From Planctomycetota bacterium (lineage in GTDB: Bacteria > Planctomycetota > Phycisphaerae > Sedimentisphaerales > Anaerobacaceae), in NCBI GenBank assembly GCA_025459125.1, contig JALORE010000011.1, forward strand, positions 1 through 49,741: a DNA stretch of 49,741 bases, read 5' to 3'. Both the position numbers and the translations under genes were made by a program. Numbering within the stretch: the stretch's first letter is position 1; each line of letters opens with the position of its first letter. The notes beneath the pieces are model-generated. The model saw only the letters and a list, made by a program, of their open reading frames with translations. It did no database searches and was not told where the DNA came from. This document shows positions 41,576 to 49,741 of this stretch, piece after piece.

Positions 41576-43000
41576 ATGAAGTCTCGCATCATGAACACGG
41601 CAGGGGTCGCAGCGGTTCTGCTGCTGACGACGGCGTTGCACGCCGAGACACGGATTGTCGTCGAGCGTTATGGCAGTGAGTCCGCCTCGATGGAATTCAA
41701 GCTCAAGGACGTTCCCGTGCCGTCGCGGAACGATGCGGCCACGAAGGCCAGGTTCACCCTCGTGGATGGCCGCCGGGATGCCAACGGCGGCGATCTCGAC
41801 AAGCTCCATGACGGCATGGTCCCCACCGAGGACGATCAGCCTGGGGAGAATTTCTTCTTCAATGCCGGCACCGCCGGTGGCCGGTTGCTGGTGGATCTGG
41901 GGGCCGTCATCGACATCAAGCAGATCAATACCTACTCCTGGCATCCCGGTTCGCGGGGGCCCCAGGTCTATACGCTTTATGCCGGCAGCGGGACGGTCCC
42001 GGGTTTCGAGCCTCAGCCGAAGTCGGGGACCGACCCGCAGCAGTGCGGCTGGGCACGGATCGCGCAGGTCGATACCCGGCCCCGGAGTGGTCCCGACGGG
42101 GGCCAATATGGCGTCACCATTCGCGACGCGGCCGACGGGATCGTCGGCCGGTATCGCTACCTGCTTTTTGAAATCGCCCGGACTGAGCGGCAGGATGGGT
42201 TCGGCAATACGTTCTACAGCGAGATCGATGTGGTCGATCCGAACACGCCGGCACTGGCCGCGGTGCCGGCCATCGCGCCGGCCGGTGAGGTGCGCCGGGA
42301 GGTGGTCGAAACGGAGGGCGGCGTCCACCAGATCACGATCGACACGACCGAGGCGCCCGACCTGACGGACTGGGCGCACCAGGACCTGGCGCCCGTCATC
42401 CGCCAGTGGTATCCGCGCCTGATCAAGCTGCTGCCGAGCGAGGGTTATGAAGCCCCGCGGCAGGTCAGCATCACGTTCAGCACGCGGATGCAAGGGGTGG
42501 CGGCGACCGGCGGCACCCGCATCCGCTGCGCCGCCGGCTGGTTCCGGCGGAATCTCCAGGGCGAAGCGAAAGGGGCGGTCGTACACGAGTTGGCGCACGT
42601 GGTGCAGAATTACGGTCTGGCCCGGCGGAGCAATCCCGAGGCGACCCGGACCCCCGGATGGCTGGTGGAGGGGATCTGCGATTACCTGCGCTGGTACCTG
42701 TACGAGCCGCAGACACGCGGCGCCGAGATCACCGCCCGGAACCTGGCGCGGGCCCGGTACGACGGCAACTATCGTATCAGCGCCAACTTCCTCAATTGGG
42801 TCACACAGACGTACTGCCGGGACATCGTGCAACGTCTGAACGCGGCGGCCCGCCAGGGTAAATACCACGACGGTCTGTGGAAGACAGCTACCGGCCATAC
42901 CCTGCAGGAGCTGGGCGACGAGTGGAAAGCCGCCCTGGAGAAAAAGGTGGCCGCGGAGGCGGCCGCCAGTGAGGTGTCGACAAATCCCCCTCGCCCCTGA
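41576..43000 (+). CDS. Secreted basic-secretory-protein-type metalloprotease with discoidin-like domain
   Basis: 474 residues. Signal peptide (TAGVAAVLLLTTALHAE), then a discoidin/F5-8C-like beta region (about 75-220, with LLVDLGAVIDIKQINTYSWH) that may bind carbohydrate or surfaces. The BSP domain covers about 235-450. It has a zinc-type HELAH motif (H337-H341) in AVVHELAHVVQNYG and a downstream acidic residue in GWLVEGICDYLRWYL, possibly the third metal ligand. Plant basic secretory proteins share this fold; protease activity is assumed, not shown. It starts 75 bases after the glycosylase gene and may be in its own transcript. A probable secreted hydrolase of the polymer-degrading set. Confidence 0.85.
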   Translation: MKSRIMNTAGVAAVLLLTTALHAETRIVVERYGSESASMEFKLKDVPVPSRNDAATKARFTLVDGRRDANGGDLDKLHDGMVPTEDDQPGENFFFNAGTAGGRLLVDLGAVIDIKQINTYSWHPGSRGPQVYTLYAGSGTVPGFEPQPKSGTDPQQCGWARIAQVDTRPRSGPDGGQYGVTIRDAADGIVGRYRYLLFEIARTERQDGFGNTFYSEIDVVDPNTPALAAVPAIAPAGEVRREVVETEGGVHQITIDTTEAPDLTDWAHQDLAPVIRQWYPRLIKLLPSEGYEAPRQVSITFSTRMQGVAATGGTRIRCAAGWFRRNLQGEAKGAVVHELAHVVQNYGLARRSNPEATRTPGWLVEGICDYLRWYLYEPQTRGAEITARNLARARYDGNYRISANFLNWVTQTYCRDIVQRLNAAARQGKYHDGLWKTATGHTLQELGDEWKAALEKKVAAEAAASEVSTNPPRP

Positions 43001-43484
43001 GGGGATGGATAGGTCCGAGAATAACGAGGCGGTGGGCCTTGTTGCTGCCGGTCGAATCTCCCGGGGACAGAACGAGGGAGCGATCGATATCGCGTAGCCG
43101 CACGACATGCGAAGTGACCTCTCCCATGTAAGGGGCGCCGGCTCTTGCGATTCGGGGCGTGGCGTGGTAGAATCTAGTGCGCCTTGTGGCATGATCCTCG
43201 CTTTGGAGCGTGCGAACGAGGCCAGGCTGGTGGCAGGGAATTGGGTGATCGGAGATGTTGACCGCGTGGAGCCCGGGTGGGAGTCCCCTTCACGCGATCC
43301 GCGCGTCAGGTGATTACGCAGCCCGATTACGGGAAAAGCCCTTCATCAATCTCGTGCCTCATGACGTATGTGCCTGCGTGATGCGATCGTTGAAAGAGAT
43401 GATGGTGTGATCGGGAAGAATCGAGTGGCCCTCCGGTGACGGACCCAAAGTACTGGGGGGCCGGCACCGCCTGGGAGTCCTGTC
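43001..43484. other. Intergenic region upstream of the first lipoprotein gene
   Basis: 484 bases. It includes the promoter at 43145-43173 and then about 300 bases of possible long 5' leader with no credible reading frame. Short inverted words such as CGCGTGGAGCCCGGGTGGGA and TCCCCTTCACGCG (about 43263-43299) could fold. No riboswitch family was recognised. Confidence 0.45.
43145..43173 (+). promoter_or_regulatory. Sigma70-type promoter of the first DUF4056-like gene
   Basis: TTGCGA (43145-43150), 17 bases, TAGAAT (43168-43173). The distance to the ATG at 43485 is about 305 bases, so the message would have a long leader. Confidence 0.6.
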
Positions 43485-44627
43485 ATGGATCGAGCACTAC
43501 GAAAAGCTTGTCTGGTTGGTCTGCTCCTGATGCCGCTGGCCGGTGGCTGCGGGATGGTGCAGGATCGAACCCTGTCATACCCGGCAAATCAGGTGATCTA
43601 CCGCGGGTTCAGCGGTCCTCCGCGCGTCCGGTTCGGCTCGTATCCGAGTTCCAACATCGGCACGTTCTTCAAGGGCCTCGAACTGGGGAAGCACGGGTAC
43701 AACTTCCGCCTGTCGGAGAAGAACGGCGTAGCCTATACCTGCCGTGGGGGGCATATCGACATCATCCACGTACGAATCGCCGCGGACTGGACTGCCTACC
43801 TGGCCGCGGCCGCGTACCGCCATCTGATGGATCGCGAGACCGGTTTTTCCTGCAAGCTCGCCGTGGACCGCTCCCGGAGTTTCGTGACGTTCACGTATCC
43901 GGCGGATTGGGAACGGCGGTCGCGGATCGAGCAGATGGTCATTGCGCGGAACGTGGCCTTGGCCGTGGGATCGTACCTGGCCTTCACAATGACGACCTGG
44001 CACGAGATGCTTACCTGGTACGGCTTCAAGTGCATGGGACCGTTCCCGGAGTATCCTTCCGCCTTCTCCTGGGAAGACACGTACTCGAACCTGCTGGGGA
44101 CGATCGTGGGGGTGCGGGCCTTGCAGGATGGGCAACATCGCTATAACGAGGCGGTGGAGATCGCGCTGGGGCAGGAGTTGCGGACGCTGGGAATCCAGCC
44201 GGCCGAGGTGGCCCGGCAAGCCAGCGAGTCGGTGCGCGGCGCCTGGTTCACCGGCAACATCATCTTCCACGTGAACATGAAGAAGCGCAACTTCGATATC
44301 GGCCTGGAGAATGGCTACATCACGCCGACCCTGATCCCCGGGGTGTCCGCCTGTCCGGATGCCGAGCCGCTACCACTGCCCGTGCCCCGGCTCAATGTGC
44401 TCGCGGAGCATGGTTTCGCGATGACCCTGGAAATCGAGCCCCACGAGTGGGAGCGCGACCGGCTGTTGCGCATTGTCCACGGCGACCAGCCGCACAAGCG
44501 GATCATCCCGGAACAGCACTTTGCGCTGATTATGGATACGATTCGCCGCGAAGCTGCCGCCAAGTACGGCCCGGAATACCAGCCCAACTACGCCGTGCGC
44601 CCGAGCACGATCTACAGCGTCCGCTGA
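43485..44627 (+). CDS. DUF4056-like lipoprotein, paralogue 1
   Basis: 380 residues. The lipobox LAGGC at about residue 22 predicts a lipid-anchored envelope protein. The body has GGHIDIIHVRIAADWTAYLAAAAYRHLM, then TTWHEMLTWYGFKCM and a very conserved EYPSAFSWEDTYSNLLGTIVG. The end contains ALTLEIEPHEWERD-like text (FAMTLEIEPHEWERD) and a run of invariant basic residues. I assign it to DUF4056 from memory of these blocks. The HIDIxHxRxxxDW and TWHExLTWxGFK motifs, rich in His, Glu and Asp, suggest a metal or catalytic site. About half of its residues are shared with the gene at 45029. Function unknown. Confidence 0.75.
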   Translation: MDRALRKACLVGLLLMPLAGGCGMVQDRTLSYPANQVIYRGFSGPPRVRFGSYPSSNIGTFFKGLELGKHGYNFRLSEKNGVAYTCRGGHIDIIHVRIAADWTAYLAAAAYRHLMDRETGFSCKLAVDRSRSFVTFTYPADWERRSRIEQMVIARNVALAVGSYLAFTMTTWHEMLTWYGFKCMGPFPEYPSAFSWEDTYSNLLGTIVGVRALQDGQHRYNEAVEIALGQELRTLGIQPAEVARQASESVRGAWFTGNIIFHVNMKKRNFDIGLENGYITPTLIPGVSACPDAEPLPLPVPRLNVLAEHGFAMTLEIEPHEWERDRLLRIVHGDQPHKRIIPEQHFALIMDTIRREAAAKYGPEYQPNYAVRPSTIYSVR

Positions 44628-44663
44628 GGGATCGGGGTGCCGGTCCGCACGGGGGGGGCTCTT

Positions 44664-44786
44664 CGTAGGGCGAGCGTCCCCGCTCGCCTTCGGAGAGTCA
44701 TAGAAACACTCGGCAGATCATGATATCGTGCCAAAACCTGCCGAAGGGCGCACGACCGGAATGGCGAGCGGGGACGCTCGCCCTGC
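44664..44786. repeat. Inverted pair of the GTCCCCGCTCGCC repeat
   Basis: The 25-base unit CGTAGGGCGAGCGTCC, CCGCTCGCC at 44664-44688 is followed in opposite orientation by GGCGAGCGGGGACGCTCGCC (44763-44782). Between them CCTTCGG and CCGAAGG form an inner stem. It separates the two paralogous lipoprotein genes and could form a long cruciform or RNA hairpin. Confidence 0.8.
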
Positions 44787-44869
44787 GCGGAGCGGTGAAT
44801 CTGCCCCTGTGTGCCGGCCGCACCCGTCCGCAGGGCCCGGCTTTTTTTCGCCGTCGGCCGCGCAACACA

Positions 44870-44898
44870 GTGGAACCTGGGCGCTCCCTTTGTATAAT
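44870..44898 (+). promoter_or_regulatory. Candidate promoter of the second DUF4056-like gene
   Basis: A perfect TATAAT at 44893-44898 in very GC-rich surroundings. The -35 region is weak (GTGGAA at 44870-44875, 17-base spacer). The ATG at 45029 lies about 125 bases after the expected start. Confidence 0.55.
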
Positions 44899-45028
44899 GA
44901 GCCCTCATTGCCGTCGGTGTCCTGACGCGAGGTGTCCGGCAGGCGGCAGATGACATGAATGGTTGGCGGCGCAGCGATCCGTCCGGGCGGCCTCGGCGGT
45001 CGGGGGCGCGTGAGATGGTGACTCGATC

Positions 45029-46213
45029 ATGGTAAGAAGCACGAGGGTTTGGAAACAGTATCTGGTGAGCCTTCTGACTCTGGTGCTGGTCGTGTCCGGA
45101 TGCCAGATCTGGCCCGACAAAGGGCTCTCGGTTCCGGCCAGCCAGGTGATCTCCCACGGCTTCGGCGGCACGCCGCGGCCGCGCCGGGGTTCGTATGCGG
45201 CCTCGGTCCTGGGCATGTCCTTTCTGGGCCCGAAACTGGGCGCGCATGGCTATTATTATCGCCTCTCCGAGAAGGACGGCATTGTGTACACGTGCCGGGC
45301 CGGTCACATCGACATCGCGCACCTGCGCATTGCGGCGGACTGGACTGCCTATCTGGTCGCGGAGACCTATCGGCACCTGATGGCAAATGATCCCAACTTC
45401 TCCTACAAGCTCCTGGCCGATCGCTCGCGGCACTACGTCCAGTTCCACTGTCCCTCCGACTGGAGCAGTCTTCCCGAGGCGGAACGCCGCGCGATTGCCG
45501 AGGAAATTGCCTGGTCGGCCGGACCATACCTGGCCTACACTCTCGTGACCTGGCACGAGATCCTTACCTGGTTCGGCTTCAAATGCGTCGGCCTGCCCAC
45601 GGAGTACTCCTCGGCGTTCTCCTGGGAGGACTCGTTCTCGAACCTGCTGGGGACGGTCGTGGCCGTGAAGGCGCTCCATGACCCGGAGCATTCGTTCAAC
45701 CAGGCGATGACCATCGCACTGGACCAGGAGTTGGCACAGCTCGGTATCCAGCCGGCCCGCGTAGCCAAGCGGGCCGCCGACTCGGTCAAAGGCACCTGGT
45801 ACACCGGGGACGTCACGATTCTCGTGACGATGCGGAAACGGAATTATGATATCGGGTTGCAGGACGGCCTGGTCACGCCGAGCCTGATCCCGAGCGTGCC
45901 GGGATGCTCCGGTGACGCGCCGCCGTCCTATCCTGTTCCCCATCTCGATGCTCTGACGCGGCACGGCTTTTCCCTGACGCTCGAGATCGAGCCTCACGAG
46001 TGGGAGAGCGACAAGATCCTGCATATCGTTTACGGAGACAAGCCCCAGAAGCGGCTGCGTCCCCGGGAGCATGTCCCGATTATTCTCCATAGCATCCGTC
46101 AGGAGGCGACGCGTTTGTACCCCGAGTTCGACTACACGGCCTGGGAGGATGGTGTCCCGCCGTATGGCGAGACTCCGAACGTCCCGGCGGCGTCGCCTCA
46201 CCCCACGAATTGA
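45029..46213 (+). CDS. DUF4056-like lipoprotein, paralogue 2
   Basis: 394 residues. Lipobox VVSGC at about residue 20. The same blocks as in the previous gene occur in the same order: AGHIDIAHLRIAADWTAYLV, VTWHEILTWFGFKCVG, EYSSAFSWEDSFSNLLGT, QELAQLGIQPARVAKRAADS, GTWYTGDVTILVTMRKRNYDIGLQDG and FSLTLEIEPHEWESDKIL. It differs from paralogue 1 mainly at the two ends. The two arose by tandem duplication, judging by order and orientation, and are now separated by a repeat and a separate promoter. Function is unknown; conservation of His, Glu and Asp positions in both copies suggests an enzyme. Confidence 0.75.
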   Translation: MVRSTRVWKQYLVSLLTLVLVVSGCQIWPDKGLSVPASQVISHGFGGTPRPRRGSYAASVLGMSFLGPKLGAHGYYYRLSEKDGIVYTCRAGHIDIAHLRIAADWTAYLVAETYRHLMANDPNFSYKLLADRSRHYVQFHCPSDWSSLPEAERRAIAEEIAWSAGPYLAYTLVTWHEILTWFGFKCVGLPTEYSSAFSWEDSFSNLLGTVVAVKALHDPEHSFNQAMTIALDQELAQLGIQPARVAKRAADSVKGTWYTGDVTILVTMRKRNYDIGLQDGLVTPSLIPSVPGCSGDAPPSYPVPHLDALTRHGFSLTLEIEPHEWESDKILHIVYGDKPQKRLRPREHVPIILHSIRQEATRLYPEFDYTAWEDGVPPYGETPNVPAASPHPTN

Positions 46214-46298
46214 CCCATCCGTCCGAATGCGGCGTATGGGGTGAAGCCCAGGTGGGCTGGTGTTCCGGATCGACCGAAAGTTGGTGGGGAGGATCATT

Positions 46299-47105
46299 AT
46301 GCAATACACGAGAAGAGGGCTTTCTGCCGCGGTGCTGGTCGGAGTGTCGCTGGTGGCCCTGCCTGCGTGTCAATCGGGGCCGGGCGACGCGCGGAAACCG
46401 GGGACGCTCCGGGTGCTGACCTACAACATCCATCACGGCGAGGCGATGGACAAGCAATTCGACTACCGGCGGCTGGCGCAGGTCATCAAGGACCTGGCGC
46501 CGGATCTCGTGGCCCTGCAGGAGGTGGACGTGGGAACCGAGCGGGCCGCGGGCGTCGATCAGGCGGCCCTGCTGGGCAAGCTCTGCGGGATGCACCACGC
46601 CTTCGGCCAGGCCATGCCCCATCAGGGCGGCCAGTATGGCGATGCGGTCCTGTCCCGCTTTCCGATCGAGAAGGTCCTGGTGCACCCGTTGCCCTATCAG
46701 TTTGAGCAGGAACCGCGTGCGGCGGTGGAGGTCCGCATCCATCCCCGGGGCATTGGGCCCCTGACCTTCCTCAGCACACACCTGTGCCATCAGAAAGTCG
46801 AGAACCGCCTTCAGCAGACGCAGCGGTTGAATTGGCTGTTCCCCAAGCCCGAGGGCAGTCCGATCATCCTGGCGGGGGACTTCAACGCCCGGCCCGGCAG
46901 CGAGCCGATGCAGGTCCTGCTCGACGCCGGCTGGATCGATGCTGTCGCGCCTCGCTCCGTCATCGACTACGTTCTCCTGCGATCCTGTGATCCGTGGAAG
47001 GTCAGAGAGGTGATCATCGTGGATGAGAAGGTCGTCTCCGATCACAAGCCCGTTCTGGTCACCCTGGAATGGCAGCCGCAACCGCAGGACCACCCGACCG
47101 AGTGA
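46299..47105 (+). CDS. Endonuclease/exonuclease/phosphatase family lipoprotein
   Basis: 268 residues from the ATG at 46299, preceded by GGGGAGGA. The lipobox VALPAC (about residue 22) suggests a lipid-anchored extracytoplasmic protein. The EEP fold is complete: metal-binding Asn in LRVLTYNIHHGEAMD, Glu in LVALQEVDVGTERA, FLSTHLCH, the DFN of IILAGDFNARPGSEP, IDYVLL and the terminal catalytic SDHKPV. Family members cut nucleic acids or hydrolyse phosphates on lipids and sugars. A location outside the cytoplasm favours scavenging phosphodiesterase work. It lies 85 bases downstream of the second lipoprotein gene and may share its transcript. Confidence 0.88.
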   Translation: MQYTRRGLSAAVLVGVSLVALPACQSGPGDARKPGTLRVLTYNIHHGEAMDKQFDYRRLAQVIKDLAPDLVALQEVDVGTERAAGVDQAALLGKLCGMHHAFGQAMPHQGGQYGDAVLSRFPIEKVLVHPLPYQFEQEPRAAVEVRIHPRGIGPLTFLSTHLCHQKVENRLQQTQRLNWLFPKPEGSPIILAGDFNARPGSEPMQVLLDAGWIDAVAPRSVIDYVLLRSCDPWKVREVIIVDEKVVSDHKPVLVTLEWQPQPQDHPTE

Positions 47106-47156
47106 GGGTAAGACGGCTAAGGGGACACTCCCACCCCTGTAAAAGTGAAAAACACA

Positions 47157-47246
47157 GTGGCAGCGGCAAGCGGAGTCTGCGGAGCTTGCCGCTGGCGGTT
47201 GCGTCCATCCCACGAGCCATCGGCAAGCTGCGCTTGCCGCTGCCAC
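47157..47246. repeat. 90-base REP-like palindromic element
   Basis: GTGGCAGCGGCAAGC (47157-47171) pairs perfectly with GCTTGCCGCTGCCAC (47232-47246), with GAGCTTGCCGCTGGC and GCCATCGGCAAGC inside. It matches the element at 8147-8234 in arms, length and core. Confidence 0.85.
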
Positions 47247-47312
47247 CATCGTAGGCTTTGAATGCAGAGAGATTCACGCATTACCTTTACGGAGCTGGGG
47301 GACGCTCCCCGT

Positions 47313-47382
47313 GTCATTCCCGCGCCGGCGGGAATTGATCTGCGCGTCGGCGTTATGGACCCCCGCTTGCGCGGGGGTGACA
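47313..47382. repeat. Double-hairpin repeat with GTCATTCCCGC and GGGGGTGAC ends
   Basis: Two hairpins, ATTCCCGC / GCGGGAAT and CCCCCGC / GCGGGGG, lie within outer GTCA and TGAC edges. It sits 28 bases from the stop of the convergent small gene. Together with 47157-47246 it fills the 305-base gap 47106-47410, in which no gene is seen. Confidence 0.7.
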
Positions 47383-47410
47383 GCGGGAGGGCTGGGCACC
47401 TTTCGGTCGT

Positions 47411-47824
47411 TCAAGCGGTGGGAGGCCTGGCGTCAGCGAGATCTCGTTCGGCCGTGAACCCCTCGGTTGTCGCTTCGCGCTCGAAGAATCCGAACCGGTC
47501 CAACTGCGCCTGGATCGTCTGCGACCACGACACCCCGATGATACTGAGGACCGTATACGGCGGGTCGTGATAGTAGTAATGCAGGTCGATCACCGGCAGG
47601 ATCGAGATCAACGAACTCTCCGGCTGCCCGCCCGGGCCATAGTTGAACGACGTGATGCCGGTGTACTGGTCGAGGTTCTTTCGCTCTTGCCATATTGCCT
47701 GGATAACCGGGCGGTTGTCTGTCGAGTCCACGATCCACACCGGTTCGCCGCCGGGCAGATTTCGAATCCGATCTTCGTAGTGCGGATCGACCACGATATG
47801 GACTCGATAGGGTTTTTCACTCAT
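47411..47824 (-). CDS. Small protein of unknown function
   Basis: 137 residues from the ATG at 47824, five bases after the stop of the beta-helix gene on the same strand, so the two are probably co-transcribed. No signal peptide or membrane segment is seen. It starts SEKPYRVHIVVDPHYEDRI, has PVWIVDSTDNRPVIQAIWQE and a conserved-looking HYYYHDPPYTVLSIIGV, then a charged tail. The pattern of alternating beta and alpha suggests a small alpha/beta fold. It was not recognised as a known family. The frame extends further upstream only through beta-helix gene sequence. Confidence 0.65.
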   Translation of the reverse strand: MSEKPYRVHIVVDPHYEDRIRNLPGGEPVWIVDSTDNRPVIQAIWQERKNLDQYTGITSFNYGPGGQPESSLISILPVIDLHYYYHDPPYTVLSIIGVSWSQTIQAQLDRFGFFEREATTEGFTAERDLADARPPTA

Positions 47825-47829
47825 ACGGT

Positions 47830-49741
47830 CTAAGGTTGATTCGTGATTGCCAGATTGTCCAGGTAGAAGACGGTCTTCTCGGTGGCGTTGCTGGTGAAGC
47901 CCGCCCAGGTGAGTTTCTCGAAGGTGCTGTGGCCATCCTTCAGGGCCTTGAAGGTCCTGGGCGACGCGCCGGGAAGGGTGACGGTCAGGCTCCAGGTGCC
48001 GGTGTTCTTCGGACCCAGGTCGGCGGTCACTTCGAAGCGCACCCACTGGCCGAGGGGCAGACTCAGGAGCGTTTTGCCGCCGGCTTGCAGGGCGTTGCCT
48101 GTGACCGAGAAACTGGGGCCGACGCTATACGGAGAATTCCGCCAGTCACGCCATTCGTGATTGAGGGAGACGCCCCGCTCGATCCGCAGGTCGAACGAGC
48201 AGCGCGTGGTGCCGCTGCCGTGGTTGGGGGAATAGACCAGGTGCGGGTTCCAGGAGTTCTGCAGGCCGGGGGCATCCGTGATCTTCACGCTGTGCGTGCC
48301 TCCCGCCGCGGTCTCGTCGGTGATGAGGATGGAATCGCCTTTGTTCTCGACGTGGACCTCGGCGCCCTGCGGCGGTTGACCGACGGCGGTCTTCTCGAAG
48401 TCATCCCGGATCGGCACCGGCGGCGGGTCCGGCGGCCACTCCAACGGCGGATACGTCACCTCGCTGGCCTTTTCGATCCAGGCGGGGTCGCCGTAGACGC
48501 CGGCTTGGGTGTAGTCGAACGGCTCGAAGCCGAGTCGCAGGGCAGGGGAGTTCGGTTGGAGACGGAAATCGTGGCTCTTGACATCGACAAACAGCGGGTC
48601 GGCGACGATCGAATGCCGATCGCGCTGGTACTGTTGGCGCCACTGGTCGAGTGACAGGCCCGCGAATGTCACCGGCTGGCCGGCCGTGTTCCAATAGCAG
48701 TTGTTGTCCATGCTGACGGTGACCTTGGTCCAGGGACCTGCCAGCAGGGGGCCGGTCTCCCAGTAGACGAGGTTCTTCTCGAAGGTGAAGGACAGATGAT
48801 TCTCCACGCGGGTGGCCTGAACCTGATGGACCATGCTGTTGGCGAGGATATTGTTGCGAACGACGTTCTCCTTGCCGTAGTGCTGGTGGAAGCTGCCGGT
48901 CTTGGTATTGTAGACGAGGTTCTTCTCCATCACGATGCCGGTGCTGCCTTCGTCGGTGTAGAGACCCCAACCGCCGTACGAGTACGCGTAGATGTCATGG
49001 AAGACGTTATTGCTGATGACCGTGCCTTCCGAGGCGCCCAGGGTGTAGATGCCGCCCATGTCGCTGAGAACCGCCCAGCCGAGATGGTGCACGTGGTTGA
49101 AGCGGATGTTGTTGCGCTTGGCGATGCTGCCGGCGTAGCCCCAGATCCAGCCGGCGGAGATCCCGGTGTAATACAGGTCGGCGATCTCGTTGTGGGTCAC
49201 CGTGTTATCCGGGCTGTGGCCGATCCAGACGCCGACCGCACACGGGAAGATCCGTCCGCCTGCGCGAATGATGTTGTTATCCAGGGTGATATGGCCGGTC
49301 TGCTCGTGTTCGCTCTTCGGAACGCTCGCCTCGCCGATCCGCACGCCGCCGGCGCCGAAGTCGTGGACATAGCATCCCCGCAAGGTGCAGTTCTGGCAGC
49401 CTTTACGGAACCAGACGCCGTAGCGGCCGAAATGTCCGAACTCGCAATCCTGGATCATGAGGTTGCGGGCGCCGTCGGCCATGACCACGGCGTCGATCGG
49501 TGAGGCGGCCTGGCTGGCTTCGAAGCCCCCCGGCGGCATGTGGTACTCGGCGTGGCGGAACGCGAGACCCTTGAGAGTGATGTTCTGGACCCATTTGCCA
49601 TTCGGCACATCGCCTTCGACGAGCAGCAGTTTCTCAATCACCGGGGCGACGACCTTGGCCGTTTGCAGGTCTTCGTCATCGAGCGGCCGGTAATACAGCC
49701 AGCCATCGCGGGCGAGGAACCACTCGCCGGGTGCGTCCAGG
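47830..49741 (-). CDS. Secreted right-handed beta-helix protein, partial (N-terminus beyond the window)
   Basis: At least 636 residues. The frame stays open to the right edge ([20 protein letters not shown] just inside it), so the start and any signal peptide lie outside. Residues from about 49600 down to 48800 are repeated coils of a parallel beta-helix, with [58 protein letters not shown] and [14 protein letters not shown]. These PbH1 repeats fit polysaccharide lyases or carbohydrate epimerases. A linker with [12 protein letters not shown] leads to a C-terminal beta-sandwich (about 48400-47830, LamG or CBM-like, with [11 protein letters not shown]). Substrate and reaction are unknown. It is followed by a small unknown gene. 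Confidence 0.82.
   Translation of the reverse strand, partial: LDAPGEWFLARDGWLYYRPLDDEDLQTAKVVAPVIEKLLLVEGDVPNGKWVQNITLKGLAFRHAEYHMPPGGFEASQAASPIDAVVMADGARNLMIQDCEFGHFGRYGVWFRKGCQNCTLRGCYVHDFGAGGVRIGEASVPKSEHEQTGHITLDNNIIRAGGRIFPCAVGVWIGHSPDNTVTHNEIADLYYTGISAGWIWGYAGSIAKRNNIRFNHVHHLGWAVLSDMGGIYTLGASEGTVISNNVFHDIYAYSYGGWGLYTDEGSTGIVMEKNLVYNTKTGSFHQHYGKENVVRNNILANSMVHQVQATRVENHLSFTFEKNLVYWETGPLLAGPWTKVTVSMDNNCYWNTAGQPVTFAGLSLDQWRQQYQRDRHSIVADPLFVDVKSHDFRLQPNSPALRLGFEPFDYTQAGVYGDPAWIEKASEVTYPPLEWPPDPPPVPIRDDFEKTAVGQPPQGAEVHVENKGDSILITDETAAGGTHSVKITDAPGLQNSWNPHLVYSPNHGSGTTRCSFDLRIERGVSLNHEWRDWRNSPYSVGPSFSVTGNALQAGGKTLLSLPLGQWVRFEVTADLGPKNTGTWSLTVTLPGASPRTFKALKDGHSTFEKLTWAGFTSNATEKTVFYLDNLAITNQP

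Noticed and set aside
1-49741. tRNA, rRNA, CRISPR array, integrase, intact transposase or prophage
   Set aside because: Looked for typical signatures (TWC-loop GGTTCGAAT, repeat-spacer arrays, DDE or Y1 transposase motifs) and saw none. A short or unusual tRNA could be missed by eye.

Overview
The window is about 50 kb of GC-rich (roughly 63-65%, by eye) chromosomal DNA. It most resembles a Planctomycetota genome, perhaps Phycisphaerae or Sedimentisphaerales. This is inferred from the mix of genes: a type II secretion operon with its own style of pseudopilins, many secreted glycoside hydrolases, DUF4056-like lipoproteins, a basic-secretory-protein metalloprotease, an S46 dipeptidyl peptidase, a stand-alone GMP synthase ATP-pyrophosphatase subunit, and many small palindromic repeats between genes. 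No rRNA, tRNA, CRISPR array, prophage or intact transposase was seen.

Layout. 0.1-8.1 kb: a B12-type radical SAM protein, an AI-2E-type transporter, a broken miaB, an sppA plus GH5-like pair, and a DUF2156 protein. 8.3-11.4 kb: a large agarase-like glycosidase, cspA with a good promoter and a shared terminator, and a Cys-rich protein with an acidic tail. 11.6-22.7 kb: one minus-strand type II secretion operon, gspC-D-E-F-G-I-J-K-L-M, with no gspH and no prepilin peptidase here. 22.9-26.4 kb: a CPBP protease, two pieces of a decayed trypsin-like protein, gloB and an archaemetzincin. 26.6-31.5 kb: a DUF5060-type glycosidase, a truncated small gene, a Tat-exported sugar isomerase-like protein and nnrE. 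31.8-35.1 kb: a coiled-coil membrane protein, a HAD hydrolase and an RluB-type pseudouridine synthase. 35.1-36.3 kb: a gene-poor stretch with a dead response regulator and repeat debris. 36.4-43.0 kb: S46 peptidase, a broken GH130 gene, guaA (PPase part), a 3-methyladenine glycosylase and a BSP-type metalloprotease. 43.5-49.7 kb: two paralogous lipoproteins, an endonuclease/exonuclease/phosphatase lipoprotein, a small unknown protein and a beta-helix protein that runs off the right edge.

How it fits together. The T2SS would export folded enzymes across the outer membrane. The glycosidases, beta-helix protein, S46 peptidase and BSP metalloprotease are plausible clients, pointing to a polymer-degrading lifestyle. 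That link is inference from co-location.

The most unusual theme is the palindromic repeats. Several families sit between genes. Others appear to have entered coding regions: the cleaved leaders of the pseudopilins GspI, GspJ and GspK and the N-terminus of GspF are partly encoded by inverted repeats, and the gspK ribosome-binding site and start codon lie in a near-perfect hairpin. Two gene remnants end exactly in such repeats. Five genes or fragments (miaB, GH130, a response regulator, a trypsin-like protein and a small unknown gene) look broken. Some single-base breaks could be assembly errors in a metagenome-derived sequence.
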